In this document: piece by piece, positions 19,209 to 30,629 of the stretch
Numbering within the stretch: position 1 is the stretch's first letter
Layout: every line of letters begins with the position of its first letter
Assembly: GCA_036768485.1 (NCBI GenBank)
Contig: JAVLUZ010000150.1
Location: 2,778,410-2,842,409, forward strand
Reading direction: 5' to 3'
Length of the DNA: 64,000 bases
DNA from: Mermis nigrescens
Taxonomy: Eukaryota > Nematoda > Enoplea > Mermithida > Mermithidae
The notes under the pieces: generated by a model
Databases searched by the model: none
The model's input: the letters and a program-made list of their open reading frames with translations, nothing else
Told to the model about the DNA's origin: nothing
Program-made: the position numbers and the translations under genes

Positions 19209-19886
19209 CATACATGCACATACATAAAGGGGGGTTGAGTGGAGTATTACCATAGGTGGACAGAACCGAAATTCTGGGTGGCGTGGGGTGATGCGAGATT
19301 TTTTAAAGGTCAAAAATAGTTTTGAAAATGGTGGTATGGCGGAAAACGCCATTTTTCAATGCTTCTCATCAAGCAGTATCCATTGGCATCAAAAAATCGC
19401 GAAAAAAAAAACAAAAAAATTAAAAATTGAAATCTTGAGGGTATTTCGGAGTTTTTTGTTTGGGGGGGGGGTATTTGGCCCTCTGGGGGTGCATACCCCC
19501 AAACCCTCTCCCATACAGTCCTATGTGTGAGTATTAACCCCGGGTCAGCCAGACTGGTATTGTCCGTCGATTTTGAGCTGACATGTTTTTTGCATCATTT
19601 TTGAGGTCAAAAACAGTAAAAATGTCAACATTTTTAGTAGTTTTAAGCACTTTCTAATCAAAAACTCCTAAAATTGATCAATTCCTGTATTTTAAGTTAT
19701 GTAATGCAGTCAAAATGGGCTAAAAATGCTTTTAAAATGCGATATTACTACAAAAAACGATTTATAGGATATTTCGACTATTTTGGTTGTTTAAACAGTC
19801 AAAAAATCATGAAGGGTAAATTTACTGTTTTGGATCTCTGGGACTCCACCCTGCCGACCCTGACCTTGTGCATCTATGGGCGAAGG
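19201..19886 (+). mobile_element. B2-family hAT-like element disrupting the GLYAT-like gene
   Basis: The insert at 19209-19878 (670 bp) has ends CATACATGCAC and, inverted, CATAGATGCAC. The target duplication ggcgaagg is perfect (19201-19208 and 19879-19886). Deleting the insert and one duplication restores the reading frame of the host exon. A family A MITE is nested inside. No transposase frame. Confidence 0.93.
19243..19537 (+). mobile_element. Family A MITE nested in the B2 element
   Basis: The copy at 19251-19529 begins CATAGGTGGACAG and ends CCTATGTGTG. Its flanks agtattac (19243-19250) and agtattaa (19530-19537) match at 7 of 8 positions. It is younger than the B2 element that holds it. 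Confidence 0.88.
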
Positions 19887-20244
19887 TGTTTTTGGACCAT
19901 TTTGAACGGCGCCTAAACATGACGTGTTCGGTTTGGCCCTGCTACCAGTACTGGATACCATCCGAAAAGCGAGAGTTCTTTAAAAGCAACATAATTAATT
20001 TGCCAGATGGTTTTGTATTCGATAAATTGAGATTAAGCGACGCTGATCTGGTGAACGACTCGTGGCAGCACAAGTTCGATGGCAGTTTAGACTTCATAAA
20101 AGTTCGCATTGAATATTTCCCTAATGCTTGCGTTCGAATCGATGACAATTTGGCGGCTTTTGTATTAATGCAAAGCGAAACGGGATCCTTACACCACTTA
20201 TACACTTTGCCCGAGTACAGAAGAAAAGGACTCGGCAAGATGGT
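19879..20244 (+). pseudogene. GLYAT-like acyltransferase copy 1, exon 1 second half
   Basis: The frame resumes at AKVFLDHFERRLNMTCSVW, equivalent to ANTFLEFFRQSLKMACTAS in the intact paralogue. It continues without a stop through YQYWIPSEKREF, GFVFDKLRL, NDSWQHKFDGSL and LAAFVLMQSETG to LYTLPEYRRKGLGKM. The last part is the acetyl-CoA pyrophosphate-binding loop of GNAT enzymes (R-R-K-G-L-G). The exon ends at ATG|GTAACA, the same place as in the intact gene (ATC|GTACGC). Confidence 0.85.
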
Positions 20245-20395
20245 AACAACAAAGCTTTGAAAATCACCTAATTAAATGTTGAAAATGGAAGTATCCGCCT
20301 ACGTTACTGAGAAATCGATTTATTATGACGTGAAAGACGTACTTATTTAAATTGGGCTACGTTGGACGTCAGTATAAATGGCATTTTTTCACTTC

Positions 20396-20501
20396 TTCGT
20401 ATACACATCTGGGTGTGAATTTTTGCAATTTTTTGGATTTTTGCCATTATCGCACCACCCAGACCCCCAGAATCCGGCTGTTGCCCACGTATGTTCGTAT
20501 A
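20396..20501 (-). mobile_element. Family A MITE, 90-bp deletion form
   Basis: At 20404-20493 the two family A ends CACATCTGGGTG and GCCCACGTATG are only 90 bp apart. The perfect 8-bp duplication ttcgtata is at 20396-20403 and 20494-20501. A fragment this small transposed as a unit, so little beyond the termini is needed for mobility. It lies in the intron of the broken GLYAT-like gene. Confidence 0.92.
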
Positions 20502-20504
20502 TCC

Positions 20505-21620
20505 CATCAAACGTCCCACACCTCGAAAGTTCCATCTTTTCGCACGCCTCGGTGTTCACATAGTATTGTAATATTAAAATCAATAAGGATAGAAAGTCCC
20601 ATCTCGTCGAACCTCCCGCTTCGTCGAATGTCTCACCATCGCTAATCCTACTTGGAGAATGACATAAAATGAAAATAGTGGCCGCGAAAAATTCCACCTC
20701 ATTGCATGTTCAGCTTCTTTGATTCGAATTTCTCATCTCATCGCATTTCTCACCTCCCCGAATGGCCCCTATTTCGACAAAAAAAAGAATTTTAAAAACG
20801 GAAATATTTGCTAGTCATCTATAGGCTTGACACGTTCACTCCATTGTGCGCCATAAAGCATTGTTGGATGAGAATTAATGCATGCTTCATTTTTTCAATT
20901 AAATGGTGCAAATATGCGATAAATAGTCTTTTTCACACAACTTCGGTCATAAATTTTAAAACTATCTCCGACAATAAGATGACAGATTGCGATTATAGCA
21001 TTGATCTGATATATAGTTATCGTAACCCTCGGCTTACTGTTGATGAAAATGTTTAGAATTTATGCACGAAGTTATGTCAAACAGACTATATCTGTAATTC
21101 TGAGAAAAATCGCGATTGCATTTCCAATATGACTGTTTTCGTACGCATGTATTTATACGACTTTTTCTTCAAAAACATACCTAATTGCAAAAAAATTTGC
21201 TCAAAAAACAGACAGAAGTAAATTATATTAAAGTTACTGATAAAACTTTGCGACATTTCACAAAAATTGCAGAGAAAAGTATGTATAATATTTGCTTTAG
21301 AGCATTGCTATATAAATTTTATACATCAAAATAAGACAAAAACACGGAATATACGATGATGAAACAATCGCTGAAAATTTATTTTTATACGTGATCATGT
21401 AGATTTGTTGAAGAGTTGGAGACCCGTGCGATTAAGCGGGACATTCGAAGAGACGAATTTTGAAGGGGTGGGGGACTTTAATGAGACAGGGAGTGATGAA
21501 GTGAGATATTCGACGAGGTGGGAATTTCGAACAGAAGGAACATTCGATGAGACGGTAAGTTCTTGGAATTTGGGACGAAGGAGAAGGTAGACGTTCGAGG
21601 AGATGAGTACAATCTAATAA
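20505..21620. mobile_element. Foldback-like element with degenerate CATTCGATGAGA arms
   Basis: The left arm (about 20505-20775) repeats phrases such as CATCTCGTCGAA, TTCGTCGAATGTCTCACC and TTTCTCATCTCATCG. The right arm (about 21415-21615) repeats the inverse, GGACATTCGAAGAGACG, TTCGACGAGGTGGGAATTTCGA and ACATTCGATGAGACGG. The unit is about 17-25 bp. The loop of about 640 bases contains a T-group MITE. The element lies in the intron of the broken GLYAT-like gene. Confidence 0.65.
20925..21093. mobile_element. T-group MITE
   Basis: It runs from ATAGTCTTTTTCACACAACTTCGG to AAGTTATGTCAAACAGACTATA. The core CTCCGACAATAAG.TGACAGATTGCGATTATAGCATTGATC is almost identical to 49790-49840, so these two copies form a subfamily. 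Confidence 0.8.
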
Positions 21621-22233
21621 ATCCATTAGTCCTACTATGTGATTAGAGCAGTTTTAGGTTGTTCGATATAAACGAGATTGACGGAATAAAGCTTTATTTT
21701 TTAAAATTAAATGAATTTTTTTATAAACAAACGTTTTTGTTTTGCAAAAACGACATTTTTGAGTTAGTTTCTCTCATACATGTAAGATGGGTGATGGGGG
21801 ATCCCTTCACTTAAGTCGGACTTCCGCCCATCCTCCTAAGTCAGAAAATTTTCGACCCCCGTTTTTAGGCGTTTTTGGCCATTTTTGGCGAAAAATTGAG
21901 GTCATTTACCCCCCCCCCTTCTAACCCTATAATTGGCCGGGGACCTCCCTCTCAAAATTTCGAGCTGTAACAAATATGTTTTTACTTCATATTCGTACGT
22001 GTTTCTTGCACACTTTTGCATGCTTGTTGACTCGGAAAATGCGTTTGTCAATGGAGAATGTATGCGTGTTTTTTTGAAACCAGTATTTCAAATGTCTAAA
22101 AGGAGTTCACCTGAAAAATATCTGACAGTTCGGAGATAATTTCAATAAATTTATTGAATATAATGAATGATAATAATATCAATCAATGATGATAATATTT
22201 GACCCGCAAATTTTTTGAACAAGAATATTTCAG
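21621..22233. other. Rest of the GLYAT copy 1 intron
   Basis: About 21780-21930 has MITE-like homopolymer sequence (CATGTAAGATGGGTGATGGGGG, then GGCGTTTTTGGCCATTTTTGGCG) without defined ends. The intron closes with AATATTTCAG at 22233. Confidence 0.45.
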
Positions 22234-22389
22234 GTCGAAATGCAACTGATCAAAGAACTAATCGCTCGTGATTGGGTGCCGTTTAAATTCGTCGTTGAAG
22301 ACAATACAGTGGGCATTCAAATCACCGCTGCGTGCCCATGGTGGGAGAAAACCACATCCGGTTGTCTTTTTATGAGGATATGCGCTTGA
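22234..22389 (+). pseudogene. GLYAT-like acyltransferase copy 1, exon 2
   Basis: After the acceptor TATTTCAG the frame reads VEMQLIKELIARDWVPFKFV, then EDN..GIQITAACPWWEK, and a short tail ending MRICA before TGA. It supplies the final strand and helix of the GNAT fold (the QLIKELI helix follows the RRKGLG loop). It matches exon 2 of the intact gene at about four of five positions until the WWEK point, after which the tails diverge. The exon is undamaged, consistent with a single recent inactivating event in exon 1. Confidence 0.85.
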
Positions 22390-22589
22390 TTATTCTTGTT
22401 GGCTATATTTGCACTAATCTTGCATTATCGGAAGATGATTAAAAAATGCTTGCACATGAGTAGCACCTTTTCGTGCATAGGTATGAAAATGAGAACGAGA
22501 CTCAAGATTAATCTCTGATAATGTCTTTTCTTTCAAGGAATTCGTGGTTTAAATTTCTCCCCACGTCTCCAATTCCTGCATTTCATCAC
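22390..22589. other. 3' flank of GLYAT copy 1
   Basis: No feature recognised. Confidence 0.35.
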
Positions 22590-23109
22590 GGGGGCGTATT
22601 TGATGGGGGCGGGGGCCGCCCTTTTCCCATCGGCCCAACATAGTTGGCGAGATAAAGAATGGATATGTAATTTGCAACGATTTTTGGCTCTCGGTGATCA
22701 TAATTTCTCAGACATTTTTACTTTCTTGGCGGCCTGGAAGCCGTATTTTCGCTAAAGCAATAATGATTTCAAGGGCGGAAACAACTATTTCAGCATAGTT
22801 TTTCTATTTTCGAAAGAATGAATTTTAAAAATTTTTTGATGCTCCGAGTCAAATGCCTATCGAGCAGTAATACAAAATTTACAATTTTTCTAGCGCTTCG
22901 CGTCGGATTTTCGCCAAAATCAAAGAAATTTAGCGGTTTTTTCGCACAAAATTGTCGAAAATTTTGAAGTTTTTCAAAGAAAAATTGCGTCATGAGCGAT
23001 TTAAATAAAAGTAGACATAAAATGCCGAAAAAACACTATTTTGCATGTGAAGGGCAGATTTTCAGACGTATATTTTCGACTGTTATTGGAAAAGTATAGG
23101 TACCGCCCT
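22590..23109. mobile_element. Truncated hAT-like element related to 7781-8337
   Basis: GGGGCGGGGGCCGCCC..., TTGGCGAGATAAAGAATGGATATG, TTTCTTGGCGGCCTGGAAGCC and GCGCTTCGCGTCGG follow the same order as in the 7781 element. The right terminus has been interrupted by the next MITE. Confidence 0.6.
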
Positions 23110-23311
23110 CAGTGGCGGATCCAGGATTTTCCTAAGGGGAAGGCGGTACCCCTAAGGGGAGGTGGCGGAAGCCTGACTTGGGCGGAAACATTAGCCGTTT
23201 TAACCCGAAAATCGCTCAAAAAGCCTTAATTTTGCACACTATTTTGGGCCAATGGGGGGATGGCCGCCCCTCAGCCCCACCCCCTCCCCTAAATCCGCCC
23301 CTGACCGCCCT
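23102..23311 (+). mobile_element. hAT MITE, CAGTGGCGGAT family
   Basis: The 194-bp copy at 23110-23303 runs from CAGTGGCGGATCCAGG to AATCCGCCCCTG. The perfect duplication accgccct is at 23102-23109 and 23304-23311. The interior (CCGTTTTAACCCGAAAATCG, CACTATTTTGGGCCAATGG) matches 1938-2136. Confidence 0.94.
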
Positions 23312-23853
<542 letters not shown>

Positions 23854-23864
23854 CCTTTTTGTCA

Positions 23865-23867
<3 letters not shown>

Positions 23868-23959
<92 letters not shown>
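23868..23959. repeat. (TA)n microsatellite, about 92 bp
   Basis: A second TA run, separated from the first by AAAGCCCTTTTTGTCATATT. It ends exactly where an L repeat begins. Confidence 0.98.
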
Positions 23960-23961
<2 letters not shown>

Positions 23962-25740
23962 TAGGTAGCGCGTTCGCGCGTACCTATAATATAACTTGGG
24001 TACCCCTAACACCTGTGCACCCCCTACAGCTATAACGGGACACTTCTGGAAGGTGCGGTTTTTTTAAAAGAAATATAATAAAAAAATTTGCTGCCCGTAT
24101 TTTTTGTTTTTCTTGAAACTCAAAACTGGCTGTGTAAAGAAGGTGTAAAGTTTTTGTGTAACGTAATGACATAGGATAAATTTTGGGAGGTTTTTTAGGC
24201 GGCATGTGGACAACTCAGTATTGACTCCTCAAATAAATTAATGGCACAGATTTGTAGAGGAAGAGATGCTCCAAATTGACTTTTTTTGTTTGTTGAAATT
24301 CGCATTAGTTCTCGAATGGGAGTGTAAAGAGTGCGAAAATCTGGGGGTGAAAAAGCACATTTTGGTCGAGTTTTCAACTTGTTTATGTCTGATACTAACT
24401 CCGGTTATGAGTTTTTAAAAATATTTTCTGACAGAAATGTAGAGCGGATCAAGGGCTACAATCTGCTTACAAGCAGACTTTTCTACGCGCAATAGGGAGT
24501 TAGGTCCTGGGGTTTAAAGTTTACACTCTAGTCGATGGTGTAAAAAACAGATTTTAACTAAGAATTCTCTGCCAGCTTTTTCCGCTTATGAGTCGGGCTA
24601 AAATGAGTATAACAGTAATCAAGCAGCTTCTAGGGGCTACACGTCGCAGCAAACCGCGTTCAAAAAAACGCAATATTGAGTTATTTATGGGGGTGTAAAG
24701 TTCGAAATCAGACGTGAAAAATGGGCGAAAAAACACGTTTTTTCCCCAATTTTGATTGGTAAATCATATCAAATAATTTTTGCAACAGAATTTTTGCACA
24801 TAGAAACGTACTACGACTCGAAAGCTACAAACTGTACCAAACCGAATTTCTTTACACTCAATGGGGAATACGGTACGGATTTTTAAAGTTTACAATGTTC
24901 TGAATGATGGAAAATATGTCTTTGTTTGGGTTTTGTTCGCCACTTTCTCCATTCAGAAGTCAGGATAGGTCCAATAGAATAAAAATAAAGTGCCTTATAT
25001 GGGGTGTATGTCATAGCGAATCGCGTATGTCTAAACCAATATTAAGCGAGTGTAAAGTCAAGAATGGGGTGCTTTAAACAGGTTTCTGTCTTGTTTCTTT
25101 CTGCCAGCTTCTCCGGTTATGAGTCAGGGACATGATTCTCAAGTCTGTAAATGAACCTGAAACCAAATTCGATACGCAATTTTGGCGCGTATGTTTACAC
25201 TCAACAGTTCAGTAAAGTGGTTTAAACCAATGTTAATTTATCCTTACGACATTATGGAGACTTACTATTTTCATAAAAGTTGGTCGTAATATCGAAGCAA
25301 TATTAAAATTACGATTCTGACTAAAATCTTTTTTACACTAGGTGTTAACATATCGTTTACACTACATATTAATCTTCGTTTTAGAGCCTTGCGGTAACCT
25401 AATTTTTTCCTTATGACTAGAAATTTTTAAGGAACAAGTGTGAGAAGTCGGTTAGACACATTTTTTACACAACAGTGGTGTAAACTATTTACACCTAATG
25501 TTAATTTGTCATCAGACCATTGTTGAGACGTGATGTCTTTATAAATGTTGATTGTAATATCCGCGTAATATCAGATTTACGAATCCGACTAAAATCTTCT
25601 GCGCATTCTGTGTATGTAAGTAAACACTGCATATGAACTTTTGACCTAGAGCCTTGCAAAAACATAATATTTTTCTTAAATTCAAAAAAACAATAAATCA
25701 AGTGTGAGATGCCAGTTGGGCGCATTTGTTTACAATGAAC
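23960..25740 (-). repeat. L repeat copy 3, hairpin at its start
   Basis: It begins CATAGGTAGCGCG, a short loop and CGCGTACCTAT, then AATATAACTTGGGTACCCC, which is the inverse of the shared L terminus. Phrases such as GGGAGTGTAAAG, CAAATAATTTTTGCAACAGAA and TTTAAAGTTTACA follow in the inverse order of copy 4 (27740-30629). No open frame. Confidence 0.75.
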
Positions 25741-25760
25741 TTTATCGGACTAAATAAGAG

Positions 25761-25982
25761 TCAGCGAGAAGTAAAATGACAAAACGTGAGATTATTTGTT
25801 GAAGTTGCATCATGGTCGAAGTAAGCAACGATCAGAAGCGATAAGTGAATTCCAGCTTGAGCACAGAAAATAATGCTGCTTCGAACTTCAGCTAAATAAT
25901 ATTGCAAACGCGCGGAGTCGGAATATAATTCATACACAATGCAAGTATAAATTGCTAAGATGGAAGCAGTACCTAATGACAT
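25761..25982 (-). CDS. Hypothetical two-helix membrane protein or exon
   Basis: This 73-residue frame opens with MSLGTASILAIYTCIVYELY, a likely membrane helix. A second hydrophobic stretch lies at about 35-53 (IIFCAQAGIHLSLLIVAYF), followed by a polar tail. An in-frame TAG lies just upstream of the ATG. A polypyrimidine tract ending in CAG lies about 14 bases before the ATG, so it could be the first coding part of an exon. The composition looks more coding-like than the surrounding repeat, but no family is recognised and a chance frame cannot be excluded. Confidence 0.25.
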   Translation of the reverse strand: MSLGTASILAIYTCIVYELYSDSARLQYYLAEVRSSIIFCAQAGIHLSLLIVAYFDHDATSTNNLTFCHFTSR

Positions 25983-26029
25983 TCGCTACAACACTGACAA
26001 AGATAGGAATAACTACTATTTTTTGCTAA

Positions 26030-26320
26030 CAAAAAGTTGGGTACTAGCAAGAAAAAATGCTCCGATGGAACAAAAAAAGGTAGAATATACTTGGAACAAA
26101 GAATTATCAAGGACGTAAAAGGAGGGGACTAGAAAAAGCTCCTATCTACAAATGTCACAAAATTTGCTAAAACTCAGAAATTTCCTAAACAAAGAAAAAA
26201 TGAAAGTAAGTAAATCAAAGAAAAAACCTACCTGTGCCTAAAACTGCAAGATCTGCTAAAAATCAGACTTTTTCTAAGCAACGCAAAAATCGAAGTATAT
26301 TCTGCGGCCTCTGAAAAAAA
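26030..26320. mobile_element. F9 short repeat copy
   Basis: It reads from GCTAACAAAAAGTTGGGTACTAGCAAGAAAAAATGCTCCGATGGAACA to CAAAAATCGAAGTATATTCTGCGGCC. It is the inverse of the copies at 27530-27715 and 50030-50210 and related to 35165-35345. Ends approximate. Confidence 0.6.
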
Positions 26321-26338
26321 TAGGTGAACCTTCTCATA

Positions 26339-26614
26339 TTGTCCACCATACAGTGGGCGGTTCCAAAATTCTGAGGAGGGTTTTCAAATTGGAATATTGG
26401 CCTTAAAAATAGTGCTATGGCGAAGAAAACACCATTTTTGAACGTTTCTTGTCGAGCTCTATCTATTGGTACCTACCAAAAAAACCCAAAAAGAGCAGAA
26501 AGATTTAAAAAATTGAATTCTGGAGGTATCGTTGGGTATTTGCGTTTTCTTGTTGGGTATTTTGCCTTGGGGTGCATACTCCCCAAACCCCCTACGTCTA
26601 GGTATGGTGTCCAA
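26339..26614 (+). mobile_element. Family A hAT-like MITE, older copy
   Basis: The copy at 26347-26606 runs from CATACAGTGGGCGGTTCC to ACGTCTAGGTATG. Its flanks ttgtccac and gtgtccaa match at 6 of 8 positions, and the interior is more diverged than in other copies. Confidence 0.8.
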
Positions 26615-26839
26615 TGCTTAATATAAAGCTTATAAAATAAATCTCAAATCTGCGTTTTTGCTAATCACTTGCAACGTTAATTTATTCGATATTGTGGCTA
26701 GATAAATATTACAAAAAGTTATATCCTATGATTATTTGCGATACCGCAACGAAAGACTGTGATTTCTATATAATGGATGCGTCCATTCAGTACTCTTCTG
26801 GCGTTTAATCCCACCAGACCACCCGGATTTCATTCCTGC

Positions 26840-26975
26840 CCATGTAAACTGATAACCTTTAGGCATGGGAGGTTAGGGGTATGCACCAGTATTCAATCAG
26901 AAACGTCGAAAATTGCCGTTTTTCCAACATACCATAATTACTATTTTTTGACCCAGAAAAATATTGCAACATGGC
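26840..26975 (-). mobile_element. Family A MITE fragment
   Basis: GGTATGCACC, TCAATCAGAAACGTCGAAAATTGCCG and ACATACCATAATTACTATTTTTTGACC follow the family A order (minus). Both ends are lost. Confidence 0.55.
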
Positions 26976-27175
26976 GCTGCTCAGCTATGGCGATATCTGC
27001 TTTTGCAGAGTGAGTGGTTCAGTTATCTAGCCCAATGTTTTATCTTTGTTCGACAGGATGCTGCTTTCTTCTGCAGGCCGCAGAATATACCTCGATTTTT
27101 GCGTTGCTTATGATTGAAAAAGCAGCACGTTAGCTATGCAGTAGCTATGGGAAATTATATTGAATAAATTAACAG

Positions 27176-27262
27176 TCTTTCTAAGCCAATTGACTGAAAT
27201 AGCAAACATCGATGCAACCAAGACAATTGAAGAAATTGTTGGTTTAAAACAGCAGGAAACGC
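27176..27262 (+). CDS. Possible internal exon, 87 bp, phase 1-1
   Basis: Between an acceptor AATTAACAG and a consensus donor GC|GTAAGT lies an 87-bp open stretch. With one base borrowed from a previous exon it reads FLSQLTEIANIDATKTIEEI and then VGLKQQET. The sequence is amphipathic and could form a helix or coiled coil. The length is a multiple of three and both phases agree, as for a cassette exon. No partner exon or family is recognised. Confidence 0.3.
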
Positions 27263-27529
27263 GTAAGTTGACTTGAAACAGATCAAATGTAGGTACACTA
27301 GCATGCCCGTAACGATTGTGTGCACTAATCAATCGGCCCCTGCTTTGCTTGCTATAATGCTCATAACAAAATAAAACAACCTTAAATACAATACCACTTA
27401 GTTTTCTATCAATCAGGATACGAAGCTAGTCAGCGTTGCTACTTGCTAGCAATTTAAAAAAAGTAAACATTAAAGATTTCGTTTATACTTATCTGAAACT
27501 TTGAAAATTATTTAAAAAAGACACTTTTT

Positions 27530-27715
27530 AGAGGCCGCTGAATATACTTCGATTTTTTGCGTTGCTTAGAGAAAGTGTGATTTTAAGCATATTTTGTGAC
27601 TTTAGGTAGCTTTTTCCTAGTCCCCCATTTTATATCCTTAATAATCCACAATTCCAAGTATAATCATCTTTTTTGTTCCATCGGAGCATTTTTCTTTGCT
27701 AGTACCCTACTTTTA
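27530..27715. mobile_element. F9 short repeat copy
   Basis: It runs from GAGGCCGCTGAATATACTTCGATTTTTTGCG to TTTTGTTCCATCGGAGCATTTTTCTTTGCTAGTAC. The sequence continues TTTTAATTAGCATGATTTAAG, shared with 12735. Confidence 0.65.
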
Positions 27716-27739
27716 ATTAGCATGATTTAAGTAATCAGT

Positions 27740-30629
27740 CAGTAAACACATACAGTAACATGACACAAAAATGACAGCAGTCCAAGAACGCGGAAAACAA
27801 TATTGTTCTTAACATCAGCATTATCCTTTTTAAACATGACAACCTCACATTATTTAATCAGATCAAAGTTTTTCAGCATAAACTTTATGCAAAAATCAAG
27901 TTTAAGGAACACTAACGCTCAGATTTGGAAGTAAAATAAATTTGTAGTATAAACTACATATTAACAACAAATGAATAGTACAAACTTTACACAATTACAA
28001 GGTGTAGAGAAAACTAACAGTCAGATTCCAAATTTTGATTTTACGTGGATCATTTTGAAAAAAGTAAGCTTCCGCAAGGCTCTAGAACTAAAGTTAATAT
28101 GCAGTGTAAACTTTACACAACCACAGAGTGTAAAGGAGATTTTAGTCGGATTCGTAATTCTAATATTACTCTGATATTGCGATAAAGATTTATGAAAAAA
28201 CTGAGTCTCCACAATAACCCGAGAACAAATAAACATCAGTTGTAAACTACTTTACACCACTGTTGAGTGTAAGCAACGTCTTACATTTGATTCCTGGTAC
28301 ATTTTTAGACTTTAGAAAAAATCAAGCTTCTGCAAGGCTCTAGAATTAAAGTTAATATGAAGTGTAAACTTCACACAACCACATAGTGTAAAGAAAATTT
28401 CAGTCGGTCTCGTAATTCTGATATTACTCTGATATTACGATCAACATTTATGAAAAAATTAAGTCAACACAATGGACCGAGGACAAATAAATATCAGATG
28501 TAAAGCACTTTTCACCACTGTTGAGTGCAAACAAACTGGCGTATCACATTTGGTTTCTGGTTCATTTTTAGACTTGAGGTCATGTCCAGACTCAAAACCC
28601 AGAACTTGGCAGAAAAAAAACAAGACAGAAACACGTTTAACTCCCCCATTTTTTGACTTTACACCTCCCGAAAAAGCTAAATATTGATGTAAACAAACGC
28701 AATTCGCTGTGACACGTACCCCTTAGAAAGTACTTTACTTTATTTTTATCCTAATCGACCTCGCCTGACTTCTGAATAGAGAAAGTGGCGAACAAAAAAT
28801 GGACAAAAACGTATTTTCTACTGTCCACTACGTTGTAAACTTTAAAAATCTGAACCTAACGCCCCATTGAGTGTAAATAAATTCGGATCGGGCCAGTTTG
28901 TATTCCTTTGATTGTAGTACGTTTGTATGTGCCAAACTTATGTTCCGCAAAATATTTGATATGATTTGCCAATCAAAATACGAAAAAACCTGTTTTTTCG
29001 CCCATTTTACACCTCAGATTTTGAACTTTAAACCCCTATAAACAACTCAATATTACGTTTTTTGGCCGCGGCTTGCTTCGACGTGTAGCCCTTAAAAGTT
29101 ACTTTATTTCTATTTTATTCAATTCATCCCAACTCATAACTGAAAAAGTTGGCAGAGAAATCTTGGACAAAATCTGTTTTTTACTCATCCACTAGAGTGT
29201 AAAGTTTAAACCCCTGGTAGTAACTGCGTATTGATTGTAGAAAAGTTTGCTGGTAAGCAGAAGATAGCCCTTGATCCGTAATACATTGCTGTTAGAAAAA
29301 ATTTCTTAAAAATCCTAACCGGAGTTGTTGGCAGACATAAATAAGTCGAAAACTCGACCAAAATGTGTCTTTTCACCCCAGGTTTTCGCGCTCTTTACAC
29401 TCCCATTTGAGAACAGAAAACGATAAATGAAGAAGCCAGGGGATTACTTGACTTAAATAGATGAATAAGTCAAATGAAGTGCATGGTTTTGCCAAAAGAA
29501 TTAAAGAAAGGAAAAAGTCAGTATTCAGAAGATTTGAACCCATTATTCTTTTTTTAAATCCATATGCGGGAACGGATACGATCATTTCCCTACTTTCATA
29601 CAACATCCTATACTTATTACGCTGCAGGATTTTTAACATGGCGACAAATAGGAACATATGATTAGGTGCCTGTCTATCAACACAATGCACGTTAACTGAG
29701 TCTCGCAGCGAAGATTTTAGCTTGATTATACTATTTTGAAAAATATTCATCATTCTACTGAAGTTTAAGAATAGTGCATTTATGATAATAAAAATAATTA
29801 TTTATTAAAGGCGAGTCAAAAATATCTGAAATAAGAAAAATCTGATCAAACAATATGCAATACGGAGTTATCTATCGGCATTAGGAAAAGATGTATAACT
29901 CAAAGTTCACCTCTTCATACCTCAACAAACACTGGCTGCAGAAAAGTTTAAAGGTCAGATTCGTTATTCTGACCTTACGGAGAACACTTTTTTCTAAAAT
30001 TCATCATCCACGACGCTCTAGACGGAAAATATTTTTTCAGTGTAAAGTTTACACCTGCACTAATAACGCAATATTGATTGTAAAGAAACAAAATAAATTT
30101 TGACGTGTAGCGCTTATGGCAGGAAAAAATTTTTTTTTGTCCCAGACTCTTTACAATAAACCGCCTCTAAATTTTAAAATATTACTTTTTCGAAAAAATA
30201 AAAAACACTACCCTAGATTTTATAACTGTCTATCTTTTGAAACCAATCAGACTGCATAGAATGTTAAACTGAGTTAGATATGCTTCTGCACATGATAACA
30301 GTAAAACACTGTCTACTTTACACTCCTGTGCAACAAACAATGAGTGTAAAGAAATTTTAAGACCAGATTCGTAACCTACTAATTGAGAAAAACATTTTTT
30401 AAACATTGGCCCTCCGCCGATAATTTGAATTTTTGGTGTAAACTTTACACACTCACGACTAGCTCGGTATTGAGTGTAAACAAGGAAAAAAAGGGGGTCC
30501 TTAGTGTTTTTATTATCTACCTCTTAAAAAGAACCGCACCTAACAGATGTGTGCCGTTATTGCTGTGAGGGGGACATATGTTGGGGTTACCCAAGTATAT
30601 TATGGGTACGCGCTAACGCGCTACCTATA
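27740..30629 (+). repeat. L repeat copy 4, hairpin at 30600-30629
   Basis: This is the longest copy. The block ending AAGCTTCYGCAAGGCTCTAGAA, then TTAATATG.AGTGTAAAC, occurs twice (about 28060-28200 and 28320-28460), so the repeat is internally tandem. It ends GGGGTTACCCAAGTATATT, then ATGGGTACGCGC, TAAC, GCGCTACCTAT. About 400 bases at 29415-29815 do not belong to it. Confidence 0.78.
29373..29753 (-). other. 126-codon frame in foreign sequence interrupting L copy 4
   Basis: L-type text stops near 29415 (GAGAACAG) and resumes near 29815. The inserted stretch carries a minus-strand frame beginning MMNIFQNSIIKLKSSLRDSV, with two hydrophobic stretches late in it, and also a plus-strand frame at 29461-29661. 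Its last 40 codons read into L sequence. No family is recognised and no terminal repeats or target duplication were found. Confidence 0.2.

Noticed and set aside
18869..19255. 128-codon ORF as a short stand-alone protein
   Set aside because: The last about 16 codons are transposon sequence. The true exon is interrupted at 19208 and continues at 19879 in the same frame.
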